A stretch of DNA of 64,000 bases from Megaustenia siamemsis (GCA_032433765.1 JAVIAB010000160.1:12251936-12315935), one strand, 5' to 3'; shown: positions 21,876 to 34,153, numbered from the stretch's first letter. Notes: generated by a model from the letters alone, not told the origin. Program-made: numbers and translations.

Positions 21876-22775
21876 CCATTGGCAGTAACATCTGGAGTAA
21901 GACATGGTCCGTGCAGTAACATCTGGAGTAAGACATGGGTCCGTGTTGTCATCGCTCTCGTTCATCACGTACTTTAAAATATTTCAGGATGGCAAATCAC
22001 AGTGTGAAGATATAAATGAATTACTTTTTTTTCTGACGACCAGGCCCTAATAGCTTTCGAAGAAACAGAACTTGAACAGCATCTACTGTCCTTGAATAAG
22101 AAACACAAAATTAATAACTTGAAAATAAGTTTGGATAAAAAACATAAGTCATGTAAACAGGAAGACAAAAGAATTCATTAAACATGGCTATAGAACATCA
22201 AGTTATAAAACAAGTAACAAGCTTTCAATATATGGGAACAAGGTTCTCTGAAGATAGTAACATCAGCAAAGAAATAGTTACACAAAACTAGATATTTGGA
22301 GAGCCATCCCCCTATACTTCAACACAAAGCAATGCCTATTACCGCCAAGAAACATTATATACGGAAAATATTCATTCCAATATTGTGTTACCAATGTGAA
22401 ACATGGTCACTTATGACTAAGCATAAAAAAAGAATTGTCACCACAGAGATTCCATGTCTGAGGAAAGCGCTTGGAGTAACCAGAAAAGACAGAATGAGAA
22501 ATGATATTATAGGAGAAAGAATAGACAAACCAATCACAAATAACATACAGAAAGACAAAAATAAACTGGTTTGCCCATCTATAAAAGATGTCGTGCAGGG
22601 CCTTACCACACAAAGCATATATTAAAAGAGGAGAAGTGGGAAGAGCAAGAGGCAGAAACAGAGTAACATGGAGAGACAACATCAAAGAAACACTACTACG
22701 TCAACTAACAATGAGTGAAGCCGCCGAGAGGTCGAGAACCATAACTTTGTATTTCCCTCGACACCGGAACTAGTA
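21876..22775 (+). pseudogene. RTE-like LINE (family F), RT-to-C-terminus, heavily degraded
   Basis: Pieces in several frames: TSGVRHG (RT block, about 21890 and duplicated at about 21920), then EETELEQHLLSLNKKHKINN, VTSFQYMGTRFSEDSN (about 22220), IPILCYQCETWSL (about 22375), and the C-terminal RARGRNRVTWRDNI ... SRTITLYFPRHRN (22588-22773). The order is that of an RTE-like LINE downstream half. A ~33-bp internal duplication (gcagtaacatctggagtaag) lies at about 21883-21935. No intact domain remains. Confidence 0.75.
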
Positions 22776-22925
22776 CAAGAGTAAATGAAGTGATTGACTT
22801 AGAACATATTAACATTCCGTGAGGGTGTACTTTCTCCTAAATGAATTAATATATCGCATTCTTTCATTTAATATTCCGTTCATTTATTCTTCCCGAGGAG
22901 AACCCTCGCACTGTTATCAAGCTCT

Positions 22926-22927
<2 letters not shown>

Positions 22928-22978
<51 letters not shown>
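22928..22978. repeat. (AT)n microsatellite, left half
   Basis: Pure (AT)25. Together with 23363-23399 it brackets a LINE-B insertion. Confidence 0.95.
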
Positions 22979-22980
<2 letters not shown>

Positions 22981-23360
22981 TCATCATCACCATCATCGTG
23001 TGCCTTCTCCACAACGAAGGTTGGCTTCCATGGATAGCCATTCTACTCTGTTTCTTGCTTTGATGGTGCAGGCTGACATAGATTGACTTGTCCATCTATT
23101 GATGTTACTCGTCCATGTTAGTCTTGATCTGCCTCTGCCTCTTTTACCTTGTATTTTTCCTTCCAATATTACTTTTAGTAGGCTGTTGTGTCTTTTAACA
23201 TGCCCCAAAAATTTCATTTGTCTTGTCTCAATTGTATTTAGTAGTTCTCTTTTTATTTTCAGTTGTTTTAAAACGTCATCGTTTGTTATATTTTATTTCC
23301 ATCCAATTCTACCTATTCTTCTATAAATCCACATTTCAAGGGCTTCAATTTCAAAGGATT

Positions 23361-23362
<2 letters not shown>
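22979..23362 (-). mobile_element. RTE-like LINE-B inserted into (AT)n
   Basis: A minus-strand copy with a near-open frame: ILRIGWKQ, then MKFLGHVKRHNSLLKVILEG, KIQGKRGRGRSRLTW, SMSACTIKARNRVEW and LRCGEGTR. It ends in (TGA)n read on minus. Both ends abut (AT)n, so it probably landed in and split an AT microsatellite; the duplication itself is indistinguishable from the repeat. Truncated upstream of the RT thumb. Confidence 0.83.

Positions 23363-23399
<37 letters not shown>
23363..23399. repeat. (AT)n microsatellite, right half
   Basis: Pure (AT)n separating LINE-B from the LINE-D fragment. Confidence 0.95.
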
Positions 23400-23401
<2 letters not shown>

Positions 23402-23657
23402 GTACTTAAAAAGGGTAGGAACAAAACCCTGCCAAGAATATATAGAACAACAACAACTTAAATGGTTTGGCCACCTGGTCAGAATGAATCCTTATCAATC
23501 ACCATCAAGGGCGTTCTTCTCGAGAATGCATGGAAAAAGACCAAGAGGAAGACCCAGAAGAAGATGGATAGATGCGGTGCGTGAGACAAGTAACAACAAA
23601 GGGAAATCACTAATTCAGACAGTTCGAGCAGCGCAAGAACGACAAATGATATAAGCT
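23400..23657 (+). pseudogene. LINE C-terminal fragment (family D)
   Basis: The plus-strand frame ends at 23654. Readable: EYIEQQQLKWFGHLVRMN, then KRPRGRPRRRWIDAVRE and AAQERQMI. The QLKWFGH...RGRPRRRW pattern is the standard post-RT tail of RTE-like LINEs and is closest to family C at 36805. 5'-truncated exactly at the end of the (AT)n run. Confidence 0.75.
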
Positions 23658-23874
23658 CAGACACCTTTTCGGTACCAGTGAAAAGAGAAAAGAAGAAATT
23701 ACCCTACTTATGTCTCTACTGTATAATTCCATCCGTCCGTTCGTGTGTCGATAGTCTAAGCTTTTCATGGCCTTACGCCTCCTTCATTCGCTTATTTGCT
23801 TGGCTATTATTTATATTTCGTTATTCAATCCGTGGTTTTACGATAATTTTATATAATGAATTTCTTATGTTTCT

Positions 23875-24728
23875 TCCTCATTTGCCTTTCATTGTCGAGG
23901 GGAGATATAATTTGCTGTATTTTGTTCTTCTGTTGAATTCTCCAGCTGTTATGTTTTCTAATGTTTCTAATATTCCATCATTCCATTATTTTCGTGGTCG
24001 GTTCGCTGTGTTGTGTTTTGATATTTTTATCTTATCCTTTGGCTAAATCACTCTGTTTTTTTCTGTATATCTCAGTTTATTTTTATTCTCAGTTCGTCAT
24101 TTCTGATCTTATCTCTCAGAATGGTTCATGTCATTCGTCTAACACATTTCATCTCGGTGGTGGTTTTTTTTTCTTATTGTTCTTGAGTCTAGAGTCCAGA
24201 TCTGACATGGGTAGCGTTGGGATGAAGATTGTGTTAAAACAGTGTCCATTTTGCCTTTGGTGTTAGTTCCTTGTTAGACAATGGCGGTGATAGCTGTCCA
24301 ATGATTCGATAAGCTTTGCTGTATCTTGAGTCTATCTCTGCTGTTTGTGAATATGTAATGAACATAATTATTCTTTATTTGTTATTGGTGTTCTTTGTTT
24401 TGATATTAGTATATTTTTCACGGCATTACATTTGTTTTTTGCCATTCATATTCTTATGTTTATTTCAATTTTACATTTTCCATCACTGGTTATTGTATGT
24501 CCAATGTAGTTGTAGCTCTGAACTGTCTCCAGGTCTGTTCCTTCAACTTTAATATCCTCATGTAGGTTTTGAGTATTATCTTTGTTTCGAATTATAGATT
24601 TATTCTTTTTTGATATTTCTATCCAATCCATTATTTTTGCTGATCATGCTTACTTCATTCAGTAATTGTTGTAGATCTTTAGGATTCTCTGTTAGTAATG
24701 CAGTATCATCAGCGCATCTTAGGTTATC
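23875..24728 (-). pseudogene. RTE-like LINE-C with RT thumb region, degenerate
   Basis: Minus-strand remnants from the RT catalytic box (LRCADDTALLTENPKDLQQL, about 24715-24655) through KVEGTDLETVQSYNYIGHT (frame 24446-24631) to a C-terminus ending near 23880. The end resembles the family C tail YLPSTLKGR at 37200. Thus family C can be followed over ~850 bp here. Multiple frame changes; the extended T-rich plus-strand frames are shadows. Confidence 0.8.
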
Positions 24729-24850
24729 ATCAGTCACTTTAGCTGTCCAGTGAGCTTTCAACACTTCTGAGAAGTCCCATCTCTGTGGTCTCCAATCGTC
24801 TTTTAATTTGTCTACTGTCTATGATTTGCTTCCATAGCTCAGAATTGGTC
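24729..24850 (-). pseudogene. LINE-A internal fragment
   Basis: About 120 bp matching the minus-strand middle of LINE-A copies (plus landmarks ttagctgtccag, gaagtcccatctctgtgg, gtctactgtctatgattcg-like). Lies directly upstream of the LINE-C fragment, indicating nested or adjacent old insertions. Confidence 0.65.
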
Positions 24851-25800
24851 ACTGCCAAGAAGGAAATGAATGGCAAACTACCTTCTTATATTGCCTAGAA
24901 TAATCATGTTAAAACACAAGTTAATATCTAATACAGTATCAGTATCTATACAGCATATCTAAGTTATTGATTATCTCGCATAAAATGTATGTACTACAAA
25001 TATAACAAAAATCGCAATGTTCTTTTTCGATGAATTTCGATCCCATCCATTAAAAAATCATATTATTTTTTGGCCATTCACAAAGCCTTATCTATCGTCT
25101 CCTTCCCCCCTCCACCCCACCACCCCCTATACCTCATTTTTGCCAACCGCCCCAAAAATACATGACGTATGTTAGCTCCAATTTAGCGATATTAAGAACG
25201 TAAGGCATAACAGACAATTCTTTTCCCCCGAGGGAAAGATTATTACAAATTACATTTCTTTGAATCCAAGTTCCAATTATCGTTCGCTGTACGTTTGTTT
25301 TTAATATCCTTCATTTTTATTGAGAAAGTGCTGAATGTGCGATCGTTCCACTTTGTGTCTTCGCAATCTGGATCTCTCAACGCCACGGCTTTATCATCGT
25401 CTGCAAGTGGACTAGAAGAGATTAGTCTACTGAGTTTGTTTGTCATTTCATCTGCATTTCTATTAAATTTAGCTGACACTCAAAATAATGAATCAAACAC
25501 TCTGTGAGGGTCTAAATCTGGTACACAAAACAATTACATTGAAAATGTTGGTTCCTTTATTTCAACAGTTTGTGGTATTGTGTTCTAGGCAGGGGTTGTA
25601 GAGTGCAGGTCGAGAAACTGAATTCCGGAAGTTGGGAAATAGAGGAATTGAAGACAGGATTATAAGTAATGGGGTCTGATTAAAACAGGATTCAAAAAGA
25701 AGAGGAATCGCAGATTCCCATTAGTTAAATTTAAGTGGAGCAGTTAAATAGATTGAAGAGCCGGGATTGTGAGGTTATGAAGTTAATCTGAATTGGTGTG
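24851..25800. other. unassigned stretch
   Basis: About 950 bp without a convincing gene. A minus frame at 25243-25479 (78 residues, charged, containing DDDKAVALRDPD and FSTFSIKMKDIKNKR) has non-repetitive composition and could be a decayed exon or transposon piece, but I recognise no family. Confidence 0.4.
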
Positions 25801-25803
25801 GGC

Positions 25804-25807
<4 letters not shown>

Positions 25808-25848
<41 letters not shown>

Positions 25849-25873
25849 GAGAGAGAGAGAGAGAAAGAAAGAG
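25808..25873. repeat. (GA)n microsatellite
   Basis: Near-pure GA dinucleotide repeat. Confidence 0.93.
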
Positions 25874-26025
25874 ATTACGGAGTTAAATGCTGCTAGATGC
25901 TGGGTCGAAGCAAACCATTGACAAGAGAAAAAGCGCAGTTTAGGGGTTCGGTGGATCATGACAAGGTCTTCAAAACATAGATTATATGGAATATAGTAGA
26001 TGGAGTATCTAGAATTATGGAAAAG

Positions 26026-26309
26026 TACCAGTGAAAGAGGGAGCCGCGATAGCTCAGTGGTTAGTGAACTGGACTACAAAGGACAAGAGGTAGGGTTCGA
26101 TCCCAACCGACGGCTTCCGGTTCACCCAGCCTTTAATGGGTACCGGATTTTTTTGGGAAAGTAAAGCGGCACGGGCGTAATACCGACCACATTACTCCAA
26201 AAATCATATGCCGTAGGCCTGTAAAAATTATGGTCACTAACACCATATTCCCCATACGCCGCTTGGCGTGACGGGGGTACTGTATTTTTTTGTGTTTTTA
26301 CCAGTGAAA
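26026..26309 (+). mobile_element. full-length tRNA-derived SINE-1 with 11-bp TSD
   Basis: Reference copy of SINE-1 (body 26037-26298, 262 bp). The tRNA-like head has A box tagctcagtggttag and B box gtagggttcgatccc. The body carries ggcttccggttcacccagc, and the 3' end is cgccgcttggcgtgacgggg followed by a T-rich tail. Target duplication taccagtgaaa at 26026-26036 and 26299-26309 is exact. The insertion lies within or next to a LINE C-terminal remnant. Other copies: 14697-15173, 19544, 29014, 38280-38544 and 57740. Confidence 0.92.
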
Positions 26310-26575
26310 TACAAGTGGATAAAGAGATACAGCGAATATGATGGCGCTGGATAGGACACACACTGTGGAAGCCAGCTGAGAGTATTACACGACAGTTCCC
26401 ATGTTTAATTCCCAAGAAAAAAGGCAAGGAGAAAGATTAAAATATTCTTGGAGAAGACATATGGAAATGGAGATGAAGATGATGGGGAAGACATGTAATG
26501 ATCTTAAAAGAATGGCAAGAAACAGAACGGCTTGGAAAGTGTTTGTTGAAGAACTATGCTCCACATGGAGTTAAA
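26310..26575 (+). pseudogene. RTE-like LINE C-terminal fragment (family G)
   Basis: Mixed-frame reading RRWIGHTLWKPAESITRQFP-like residues, then GKTCNDLKRMARNRTAWKVF and VEELCSTW. GHTLRKP...W.DL.RLA.DR..WR is the widespread tail of one RTE-like LINE group. At least one frameshift (about 26440). The 5' part is absent or lies beyond the SINE. Confidence 0.75.
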
Positions 26576-26664
26576 TTTTTTTGTTGAAAACCTATGCTCC
26601 ACACCAGAGCTGAAAGTGTTAACACCTATACTTCACAGGCAGGTGAAAGTGTTTGTTGAAGACA

Positions 26665-27476
26665 AGTAGTGTAGATAGAATATTGAATATGGAGTAGTGT
26701 AGATGGAATAGGAAGACGGTGTAGAGTAGATGATGTATTATAGATACAGTACAATATATGCAGAAGAGATTATAGAGTAGAGTAGATGGGATAGTGTAGA
26801 TGGAGTAGAGTAGATGAGAGCGTGTAGATGAAGTAGTGTAGATGGAGTAGAGTAGATGGAGTAGTGCAGATTGAGTAGAGTAGATGTAATAGTATATATG
26901 TAGTAGTGTATATGGAGTAGAGTAGATTGAGTAGAGCAGATGGTGTAGTGTAGATGGAGTAGAGTAGTTTGAGTAGTTTAAATGGAGTAGAGTTTATGAA
27001 GTAGTGTAGGTGGAGTAGTGTAGATAGTTTAATATATATGGAGTAGTGTAGATAGAGTAATATAGATGGAGTAGTGTAGATGGAGTAGAGTAGATGTAAT
27101 AGTATAGATGTAGTAGTGTATATGGAGTAGAGTAGATTGAGTAGAGCAGATGGTGTAGTGTAGATGGAGTAGAGTACATGGAGTAAAGTAGAGGTAATAG
27201 AGCGGATGGAGTAGAATAAATCGCGTACAGTAGATGTAGTAGAGTAGATGTAGCAGAGTAGATGTATAGTATAGATGTAGCAGAGTAGACGTAGCAGAGT
27301 GGATCTATAGTATAGATGGAGTTGAGTAGATGTATAGTATAGATGGAGTAGAGTAGATGTAGCAGAGTAGATGTATAGTATAGATGGAGTAGAGTAGATG
27401 TAGCAGAGTAGATGTATAGTATAGATGTAGTAGAGTAGATGTAGCAGAGTAGATGTATATTATAGATGGAGTAGAT
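26665..27476. repeat. degenerate ~11-bp minisatellite (agtagatg-rich)
   Basis: Long array of gtagatggagtagtgta and agatgtagcagagt type units, with higher-order repeats of about 55-60 bp in the right part (gtagcagagtagatgtatag). Frames rich in Y, S, T and L on the minus strand are by-products. Confidence 0.9.
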
Positions 27477-27564
27477 ATTTCAGGTGACATAATCCTGGAT
27501 TCAAAAACATATTTCATAAACAGCAATGTCTGAAAGAGTAAAATAATGAGGCGTAAGAAATATA

Positions 27565-28166
27565 CATATAATATCATCACCATCATGTGCCATAGCATTT
27601 GGCGTAGGCGATCATGTCCTTTCACAACGTTCTATCTACAGTGCATCGTATCAGTTCTGTTGTTGACTGTTTGCCATGCCATGACACCAAGCTATCCAGT
27701 ATTTTCTTTCTTTGTCGTCCGCGATCTCTCTTTCCTTTTATTTTGCCAATTGTAACCAAGTATTCCAACTTTCCTCTTCTCATGGTGTGCCCGAAAAAAT
27801 GTTGATTGTTTCTTTCTGAAGTTTTAGTATCTCCCCTTTAGTGTTGGCCTCTTTGAGAATTTCCTCATTGGTCTTTTTAGCTGTCCAAGGAACTGTCGAC
27901 ATTCTTTAGAGAAATCCCATTTCTGTGACCTCTAATCGTCTTTTCATTTGTTTGTCTACTGTCCATGATTCGCTTCCATAGGTCAGAATTGGTTCTATAT
28001 AGCACAGATGAACACTCTCTCTCACTTTTATTGGCATGGATTTGTTGCATAAGATATTTTTCATTTTCTGAACTACTATATTAGCCTGACCTATTCTGCT
28101 TTTTATTTCTGTGATGCATCTCCCATCTGATGTTATTGTTGTGCCCAAGTATAACATGTCATATAA
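27565..28166 (-). mobile_element. RTE-like LINE-A, 5'-truncated, reaching the RT thumb
   Basis: A minus-strand copy about 590 bp long (27574-28159). The upstream frame (27906-28208) reads YLGTTITSDGRC, GQANIVVQKMKNILCN and CYIEPILTYGSESWTVDKQM, followed by the standard LINE-A tail to the catcatcacc tail at 27574. A 7-bp catataa (27565-27571, 28160-28166) may be the target duplication. Frames are disrupted near 27840 and 27900. Confidence 0.82.
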
Positions 28167-28389
28167 ATAACTATAATAATGACATTGAGAAGAAATAAAG
28201 AAGAACAAGTAACCTAGTGGTTCATTAATTGTCTGTGGAGTTCCATAACTGAACTCATTATCTTGTTAAATTATTTCCTGAAATCTAAGTCAGAATGACC
28301 CACGGCAGCTCAGGATTTGTTAGAAAATATGGTCACAGGGGTCCCTTACTAACAGTTCTTTGTCAGCAATACTTTAGTGCATTTGTTCA

Positions 28390-28775
28390 TTTGTTTTATG
28401 GTTATGGTTAGTCGGAGGCCCCGGTATTACTGCAAACAAATTAACATCCACAACTGTTCAACCACCCGTGCTTTGAATCATCCGAATTAAAACTCATCTT
28501 GTTGAAGGATCCAAACAAAGAAAGGCACCTGCAGTCCCCATCATAGCAGCTACAACGCACGCTAAAATACACAGGGCCAAATGGCACTGAAAGTGGACGC
28601 AGCTGAACTGTTCTTCGTCATACGATACCATCAATCATCGTAAGCAATCGGAATATTGAGACACGCTCCGGACGAAAAACACAACTCGCGGTGTGCACAG
28701 AGCACTAAACTTAAAGGCTCCGGGAGCAAGCTAGACTTGAAAATTGAGGAAACTGCAACATAGAATACTTTTCAG
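28390..28775 (+). repeat. dispersed repeat X, long copy
   Basis: Similar to 15530-15900 along its whole length (aggccccggtattac, accacccgtgc, caaacaaagaaagg, cgcggtgtgcacagagcac). Small indels. No open frame. See the entry at 1285 for the short copy with flanking direct repeats. Confidence 0.75.
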
Positions 28776-29013
28776 ACTGTGCCTCATGGGTTCCTGCCAC
28801 TTATCCGACATATTCACCGGAAGACATTTGTGTCTTTCTATGACATTCCTCTAGTATACATTAACAGTGTTTAGAAGAAGCTCTAGTTTAAAATTGTACA
28901 ACTTTTGTGGGTAATACTTGAATATTGCATCTCCCGAAACTCTCAAATTTGGCAATCTTTGATCTTTTTATTATTAGCATTAAGTACAAATATATCATTC
29001 ATACATAAATATT

Positions 29014-29225
29014 TAACTGGACTACAAAGGACGAGAGTTGACGGCTTCCGGGTTCACCCAGCCTTTAATGGGAACCGAATTTTTTCTGGGAAAGTAAAAC
29101 GGCACGGGCGTAATACCGACCATATGATCCAAAAAATCATGTGCCGAAATGTCTGTAAAAATTATGGTCACTATCACCACATTCCCTATACGCCACTTGA
29201 TGTGACGGGGGTACTTTACTTTACT
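29014..29225 (+). mobile_element. SINE-1, 5'-truncated, B box damaged
   Basis: Begins at aactggactacaaaggac, loses the B-box segment by a small deletion (gagagttgacggcttcc), then follows SINE-1 to cgccacttgatgtgacgggg. No clear target duplication. Confidence 0.8.
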
Positions 29226-29885
29226 AGTCTCACATGCTGCGATTGCCTTACACACCGCTCATGCCGATAAGGAAAGGTAGAAATATTTGTCATTTGATGT
29301 TTTATTTATTCATTTGTTTCTTGTTGTTTTTTTACTGTAAGTAACTACAAAAGTTGGCATGCTACTGCGTTCATCTTCTGGCACATGCGTCTCCGGAGTT
29401 CAACGTAACTTGCTAATAATTAACGTTGTGTGAAGGCAAGAAAGTGACAGGAAGGAATACAACTAATGAATACACCGCCAACACAGTCAGCCGTTTGTTT
29501 GAACTGTTTAACAATGAGCAAAGATCTAGACAAAAGCTCATAAAACAGCTGAATATTTTATGTTACCTGGGGGAATAAACATGATATGTGCCTTGATCAA
29601 ACAGAAACTTGTCAGGAAAAGTTTCAATGATACCTCTGTTAAATGATACATGAAAGTTTCAAGTCAACGGTTTGTCGACCAGTACAAAACAGCACTTACT
29701 GCAAACAGCTTTCTTTTGCTTCTTAATTTGTGTCTTCTCTTAGATTTAATGGAACAAAAAATCGAAAGTGCATACAAATTAAGGAACCTTGACCCGACAA
29801 AGTTGAAATTAAGCAGGATATAAAGATACAAAGATATAAAGATATAAACATGAGAATATGCTATCTACAAATAAGAGAGATGAAT
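29226..29885. other. unassigned stretch
   Basis: No gene or repeat recognised, apart from a short (aaagatata)n at about 29823-29848. Confidence 0.4.
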
Positions 29886-29887
29886 AT

Positions 29888-30292
29888 CATCATCATCATC
29901 ATGTGCCGTACCGGTTGGCGTTGGCGATCATGTCCTTCCACAAACTTCTATCCACAGTGCATAGTACGAGCTCTGTTGTTGACTGTTTGCCATGACACCA
30001 AGCTATCCAGTATTTTCTCTCTTTGTCGTCCGCGATCTCTCTTTCCTTTTATTTTGCCAGTTGTAACCAAGTATTCCAACTTTTCTCTTCTCATGATGTG
30101 CCCAAAAAATGTTGATTGCTTCTTTCTGATGTTTTTTAAGAGCCCCCTTTTAGTGTTGGCCTCTTTGAGAACTTTCTCATTGGCTTTTTAGCTGTCCAGG
30201 GAACTTTCAACATTCTTCTGAGAAATCCCATCTCTGTGGCTTCTAATCGTCTTTTCATTTGTTTGTCTATTGTCCATGATTCGCTTCCATAG
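29888..30292 (-). mobile_element. RTE-like LINE-A, 5'-truncated
   Basis: A minus-strand copy starting at the catcatcatcatcatg tail and ending in the LINE-A segment cttccatagg. Landmarks: ggttggcgttggcgatc, ttgccatgacaccaagc, ccgcgatctctctttcc. Small deletions break the frame. Confidence 0.82.
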
Positions 30293-30432
30293 GGAGAGTA
30301 ATATAAATATGAAACAATTAGATATGAACATTAGGGAAAGTTAGATATAAACATGATTGAAAGTTACAATATATAAAGATGATATGGTAACATTTCAATA
30401 TAAACATGACAAAGAAATATAAAAATGGGCAA

Positions 30433-31436
30433 TTTTAGACATATACGTGGGAGAAAGTTAGATATATACATGGGAGAAAGTTAGATATACATGGGAGAAA
30501 GTTAACTATATACATGGGAGAAAGTTACATATATACATGTGAGAAAGTTAGATACATGCATGGGAGAAAGTTAGATATATACATGGAGAAAGTTGCATAT
30601 ATACATGGGAGAAAGTTAAATATATACATGGGGAAAAGATAGATACATACACGTGAGAAAGTTAGATGTATACATGGGTGAAAGTTAGATATATTTACAT
30701 GGGAGAAAGTTAGATATATACATGGGAGAAAGTTAGATATATTTACATGGGAGAAAGTTATATATATACATGGGAGAAAGTTAGATATATTTACATGGGA
30801 GAAAGTTAGATATATACATGGGAGAAAGTTAGATATATACATGGGAGAAAGTTAGATATATACATGGGAGAAAGTTAGATATATTACATGGGAGGAAGTT
30901 AGATATATACATGGGAGAAAGTTAGATATATACATGGGAGAAAGTTAGATATATACATGGGTGAAAGTTAGATATATTTACATGGGAGAAAGTTAGATAT
31001 ATACATGGGTGAAAGTTAGATATATTTACATAGGAGAAAGTTAGATATATACATGGGTGAAAGTTAGATATATTTACATGGGAGAAAGTTAGATATATAC
31101 ATGGGAGAAAGTTAGATATATACATGGGAGAAAGTTAGATATATACATGGGAGAAAGTTAGATAGATACATGGGTGAAAGTTAGATATATTTACATGGGA
31201 GAAAGTTAGATATATACATGGGTGAAAGTTAGATATATTTACATGGAGAAAGTTAGATATATACATGGGAGAAAGTTAGATATATACATGGGAGAAAGTT
31301 AGATATATACATGGAAGAAGTTTAGATACGTACATGGGAGAAAGTTAGATATATTTACATGGGAGAAAGTTAGATATATACATGGGAGAAAGTTAGAAAT
31401 ATACATGGGAGAAACTTAGATATATACATTGGAGAA

Positions 31437-31438
<2 letters not shown>
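30433..31438. repeat. 23-25-bp minisatellite array
   Basis: About 42 copies of gttagatatatacatggg plus agaaa (23 bp) and a 25-bp variant with atatttacatggg. The two alternate in runs, with gggtgaaag marking a third variant. Continues at 31509-31580 beyond an AT microsatellite. Confidence 0.95.

Positions 31439-31508
<70 letters not shown>
31439..31508. repeat. (AT)n microsatellite inside the 23-bp array
   Basis: About 70 bp of near-pure AT, apparently grown from the atatata part of the surrounding unit. Confidence 0.95.
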
Positions 31509-31511
<3 letters not shown>

Positions 31512-31580
31512 GTGGGAGAAAGTTAGATATATACATGGGAAAAGTTAGATATATACATTGGAGAATGTTAGATACATACA
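31509..31580. repeat. 23-bp minisatellite, right remnant
   Basis: Three degenerate copies of the unit of the 30433 array. Confidence 0.85.
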
Positions 31581-31735
31581 TGATAGTGAAACTAGGTATA
31601 CCTATTGTTTGATGGATGTGCATGTATGTAAGATCAAATATCACTTTAAACAGCACGTATAATCGAGAAACGAAGTTGTCCACAAACATTAAATAGATTT
31701 ATATTATTATTTACTTATCTATAAAATATAGGACC

Positions 31736-32665
31736 AGCAGAAAGTAAATAAACTTAGTCAAAGATTTGTTACAGATGAAGTAACAGAAAGTAGATAAACT
31801 TAGTCAAAAGTTTGTTACAGATAAAATAACAGAAAGTAGATAAACTTAGTCAAAGGTTTGTTACAGATACAGTAGCAGCAAGTAGATAAACTTAGTCAAA
31901 GGTTTGTTGCAGATGAAGTAACAGAAAGTAGATAAACTTAGTCAAAGGTTTGTTACAGATAAAATAGCAGAAAGTAAATAAACTTAGTAAAAGGTTTGTT
32001 ACAGATAAAATAGCAAAAAGTAAATAAACTCAGTAAAAGGTTTGTTACAGATAAAGTAGCTGAAAGTAAATAAATTTAGTAAAAGGTTTCTTACGGATAA
32101 AGTAACATTAAGTAGATAAACTTAGTCAAAGTTTTGTTACGGATAAAGTAACATTAAGTAGATAAACTTAGTCAAAGGTTTGTTACAGATAAAATAGCAG
32201 AAAGTAAATAAACTTAGTAAAAGGTTTGTTACAGATAAAGTAGCAGAAAGTAAATAAACTTAGTAAAAGGTTTGTTACAGATAAAATAGCAGAAAGTAAA
32301 TAAACTTAGTAAAAGGTTTCTTACGGATAAAGTAACATTAAGTAGATAAACTTAGTCAAAGTTTTGTTACGGATAAAGTAACATTAAGTAGATAAACTTA
32401 GTCAAAGGTTTGTTACAGATACAGTAGCAGAAAGTAGATAAACGTAGTCAAAGTTTTGTTACGGATATAGTAACATTAAGTAGAAAAACTTAGTCAAAGT
32501 TTTGTTACAGATATAGTAACATTAAGTAGATAAACTTAGTCAAAGGTTTGTTACAGATACAGTAACATAAAGTAGATAAACTTAGTCAAAGTTTTGTTAC
32601 GGATATAGTAACATTAAGTAGATAAACTTCGTCAAAGGTTTGTTACAGATACAGTAGCAGAAATT
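31736..32665. repeat. 46-bp minisatellite array
   Basis: About 20 copies of gtagataaacttagtcaaag plus gtttgttacagataaagtagcagaaa. Variant groups (agtagcag versus agtaacatt; gtcaaag versus gtaaaag) form blocks. All frames contain stops. Confidence 0.95.
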
Positions 32666-33179
32666 AATGAAAAAAAAAAAACGTCTATAGTTCTGTTGAT
32701 AAATGTAAACAAAAAAAAAGCTTCGTTGAGGACTTCTCGAAACTTCGTGGACATCATTATTGATTCTGGCCAAGGTTGATAAGGATTTCGTTTAGGATAA
32801 CATATGTTTCTGCAGGAGCTGCTAGTGGTTCTGGCCTAACGGCGCCTGATATACTCATGTGCTTACACAAAGACAAAAACACAACGATCCACACAGTTCA
32901 GGATATAATAGTCAATAAGTATTGACTTATATATGAGTGATTCAATTTTTATTAGATCGTCGTCTATACAAGTCTGATCTTCTTAGTGGTGTATATCTAA
33001 AATATTTCTGCTTCTATAGTTCTTTATCTGATGCGCTCAAGTGGTTAACACCGTTAGTGATTTGAGGCATCTCTTAATACATCTTGTCCATGAGATTTTT
33101 AAAATCAAGTTTTTGTTTCTATTAAAATATTATAACTCTTCTTGCTTTACGCACGGTACTCTATATTTATTCAATAGTA
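32666..33179. other. unassigned stretch
   Basis: No recognisable gene. Moderately AT-rich. Confidence 0.4.
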
Positions 33180-34114
33180 ATGTCTTGACGTACTCTGTTA
33201 TATCCTATATCTATGTCTTGACTTACTCAATGATATTCTATAGCTATGTTTTGACTAACTCTATACTATTCTATATCTATGTCTTGACTTACTCTATACT
33301 ATTCTATATCTATGTCTTGACTTACTCTATACTATTCTATATCTATATACTATTCTATATCTATGTCTTGACTTACTCTATACTATTCTATATCTATGTC
33401 TTGACTTGCTCTATACTATTCTATAGCTATCTCTTGACTAACTCTATACTATTGTATGTCTTGACTTACTCTATACTATTCTATATCTATGTCTTGACTT
33501 ACTCTATACTATTCTATATCTATGTCTTGACTTACTCTATACTATTCTATATCTATGTCTTGACTTACTCTATACTATTCTATATATATATGTTTTGACT
33601 TACTCTATACTATTCTATATCTATGTCTTGACTTACTCTATACTATCCTATATCTATGTCTTGACTTACTCTATACTATTCTATATCTATGTCTTGACTT
33701 ACTCTATACTATCCTATATCTATGTCTTGACTTACTCTATACTATTCTATAGCTATCTCTTGACTAACTCTATACTATTCTATATCTGTGTCTTGACTTA
33801 CTCTATACTATTCTATATCTATGCATTGACTTACTCTATACTATTCTATATCTATGTCTTGACTTACTCTATACTATTCTATAGCTATCTCTTGACTAAC
33901 TCTATACTATTCTATGTCTTGACTTACTCTATACTATTCGATATATATGTCTTGACTTACTCTATACTATTCTATATCTATGCCTTGACTTACTCTATAC
34001 TATTCTATATCTATGCCTTGACTTACTCTATACTATTCTATATCTATGTCTTGACTTACTCTATACTATTCTATAGCTTTCTCTTGACTAACACTATACT
34101 ATTCTAATTCTATG

Positions 34115-34116
<2 letters not shown>
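33180..34116. repeat. 33-bp minisatellite array, left part
   Basis: About 27 copies of cttgacttactctatactat plus tctatatctatgt. The unit is 11 codons without stop, giving plus-strand translations of LTYSILFYIYV repeats. Interrupted at 34117 by a foreign insert and resumed at 34640. Confidence 0.95.

Positions 34117-34153
<37 letters not shown>

Noticed and set aside
25243..25479. 78-codon minus frame with charged composition
   Set aside because: Interesting composition but no family recognised, no splice or promoter evidence.
26037..26110. A tRNA gene (A and B boxes present)
   Set aside because: The tRNA-like head is followed by a conserved ~190-bp body, occurs in several copies and has a target duplication, so it is a SINE; cloverleaf pairing was not convincing.
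33041..34107. Two long plus frames (LTYSILFYIYV repeats) resembling membrane proteins
   Set aside because: Translations of the 33-bp minisatellite; hydrophobicity comes from AT-rich repeat composition.
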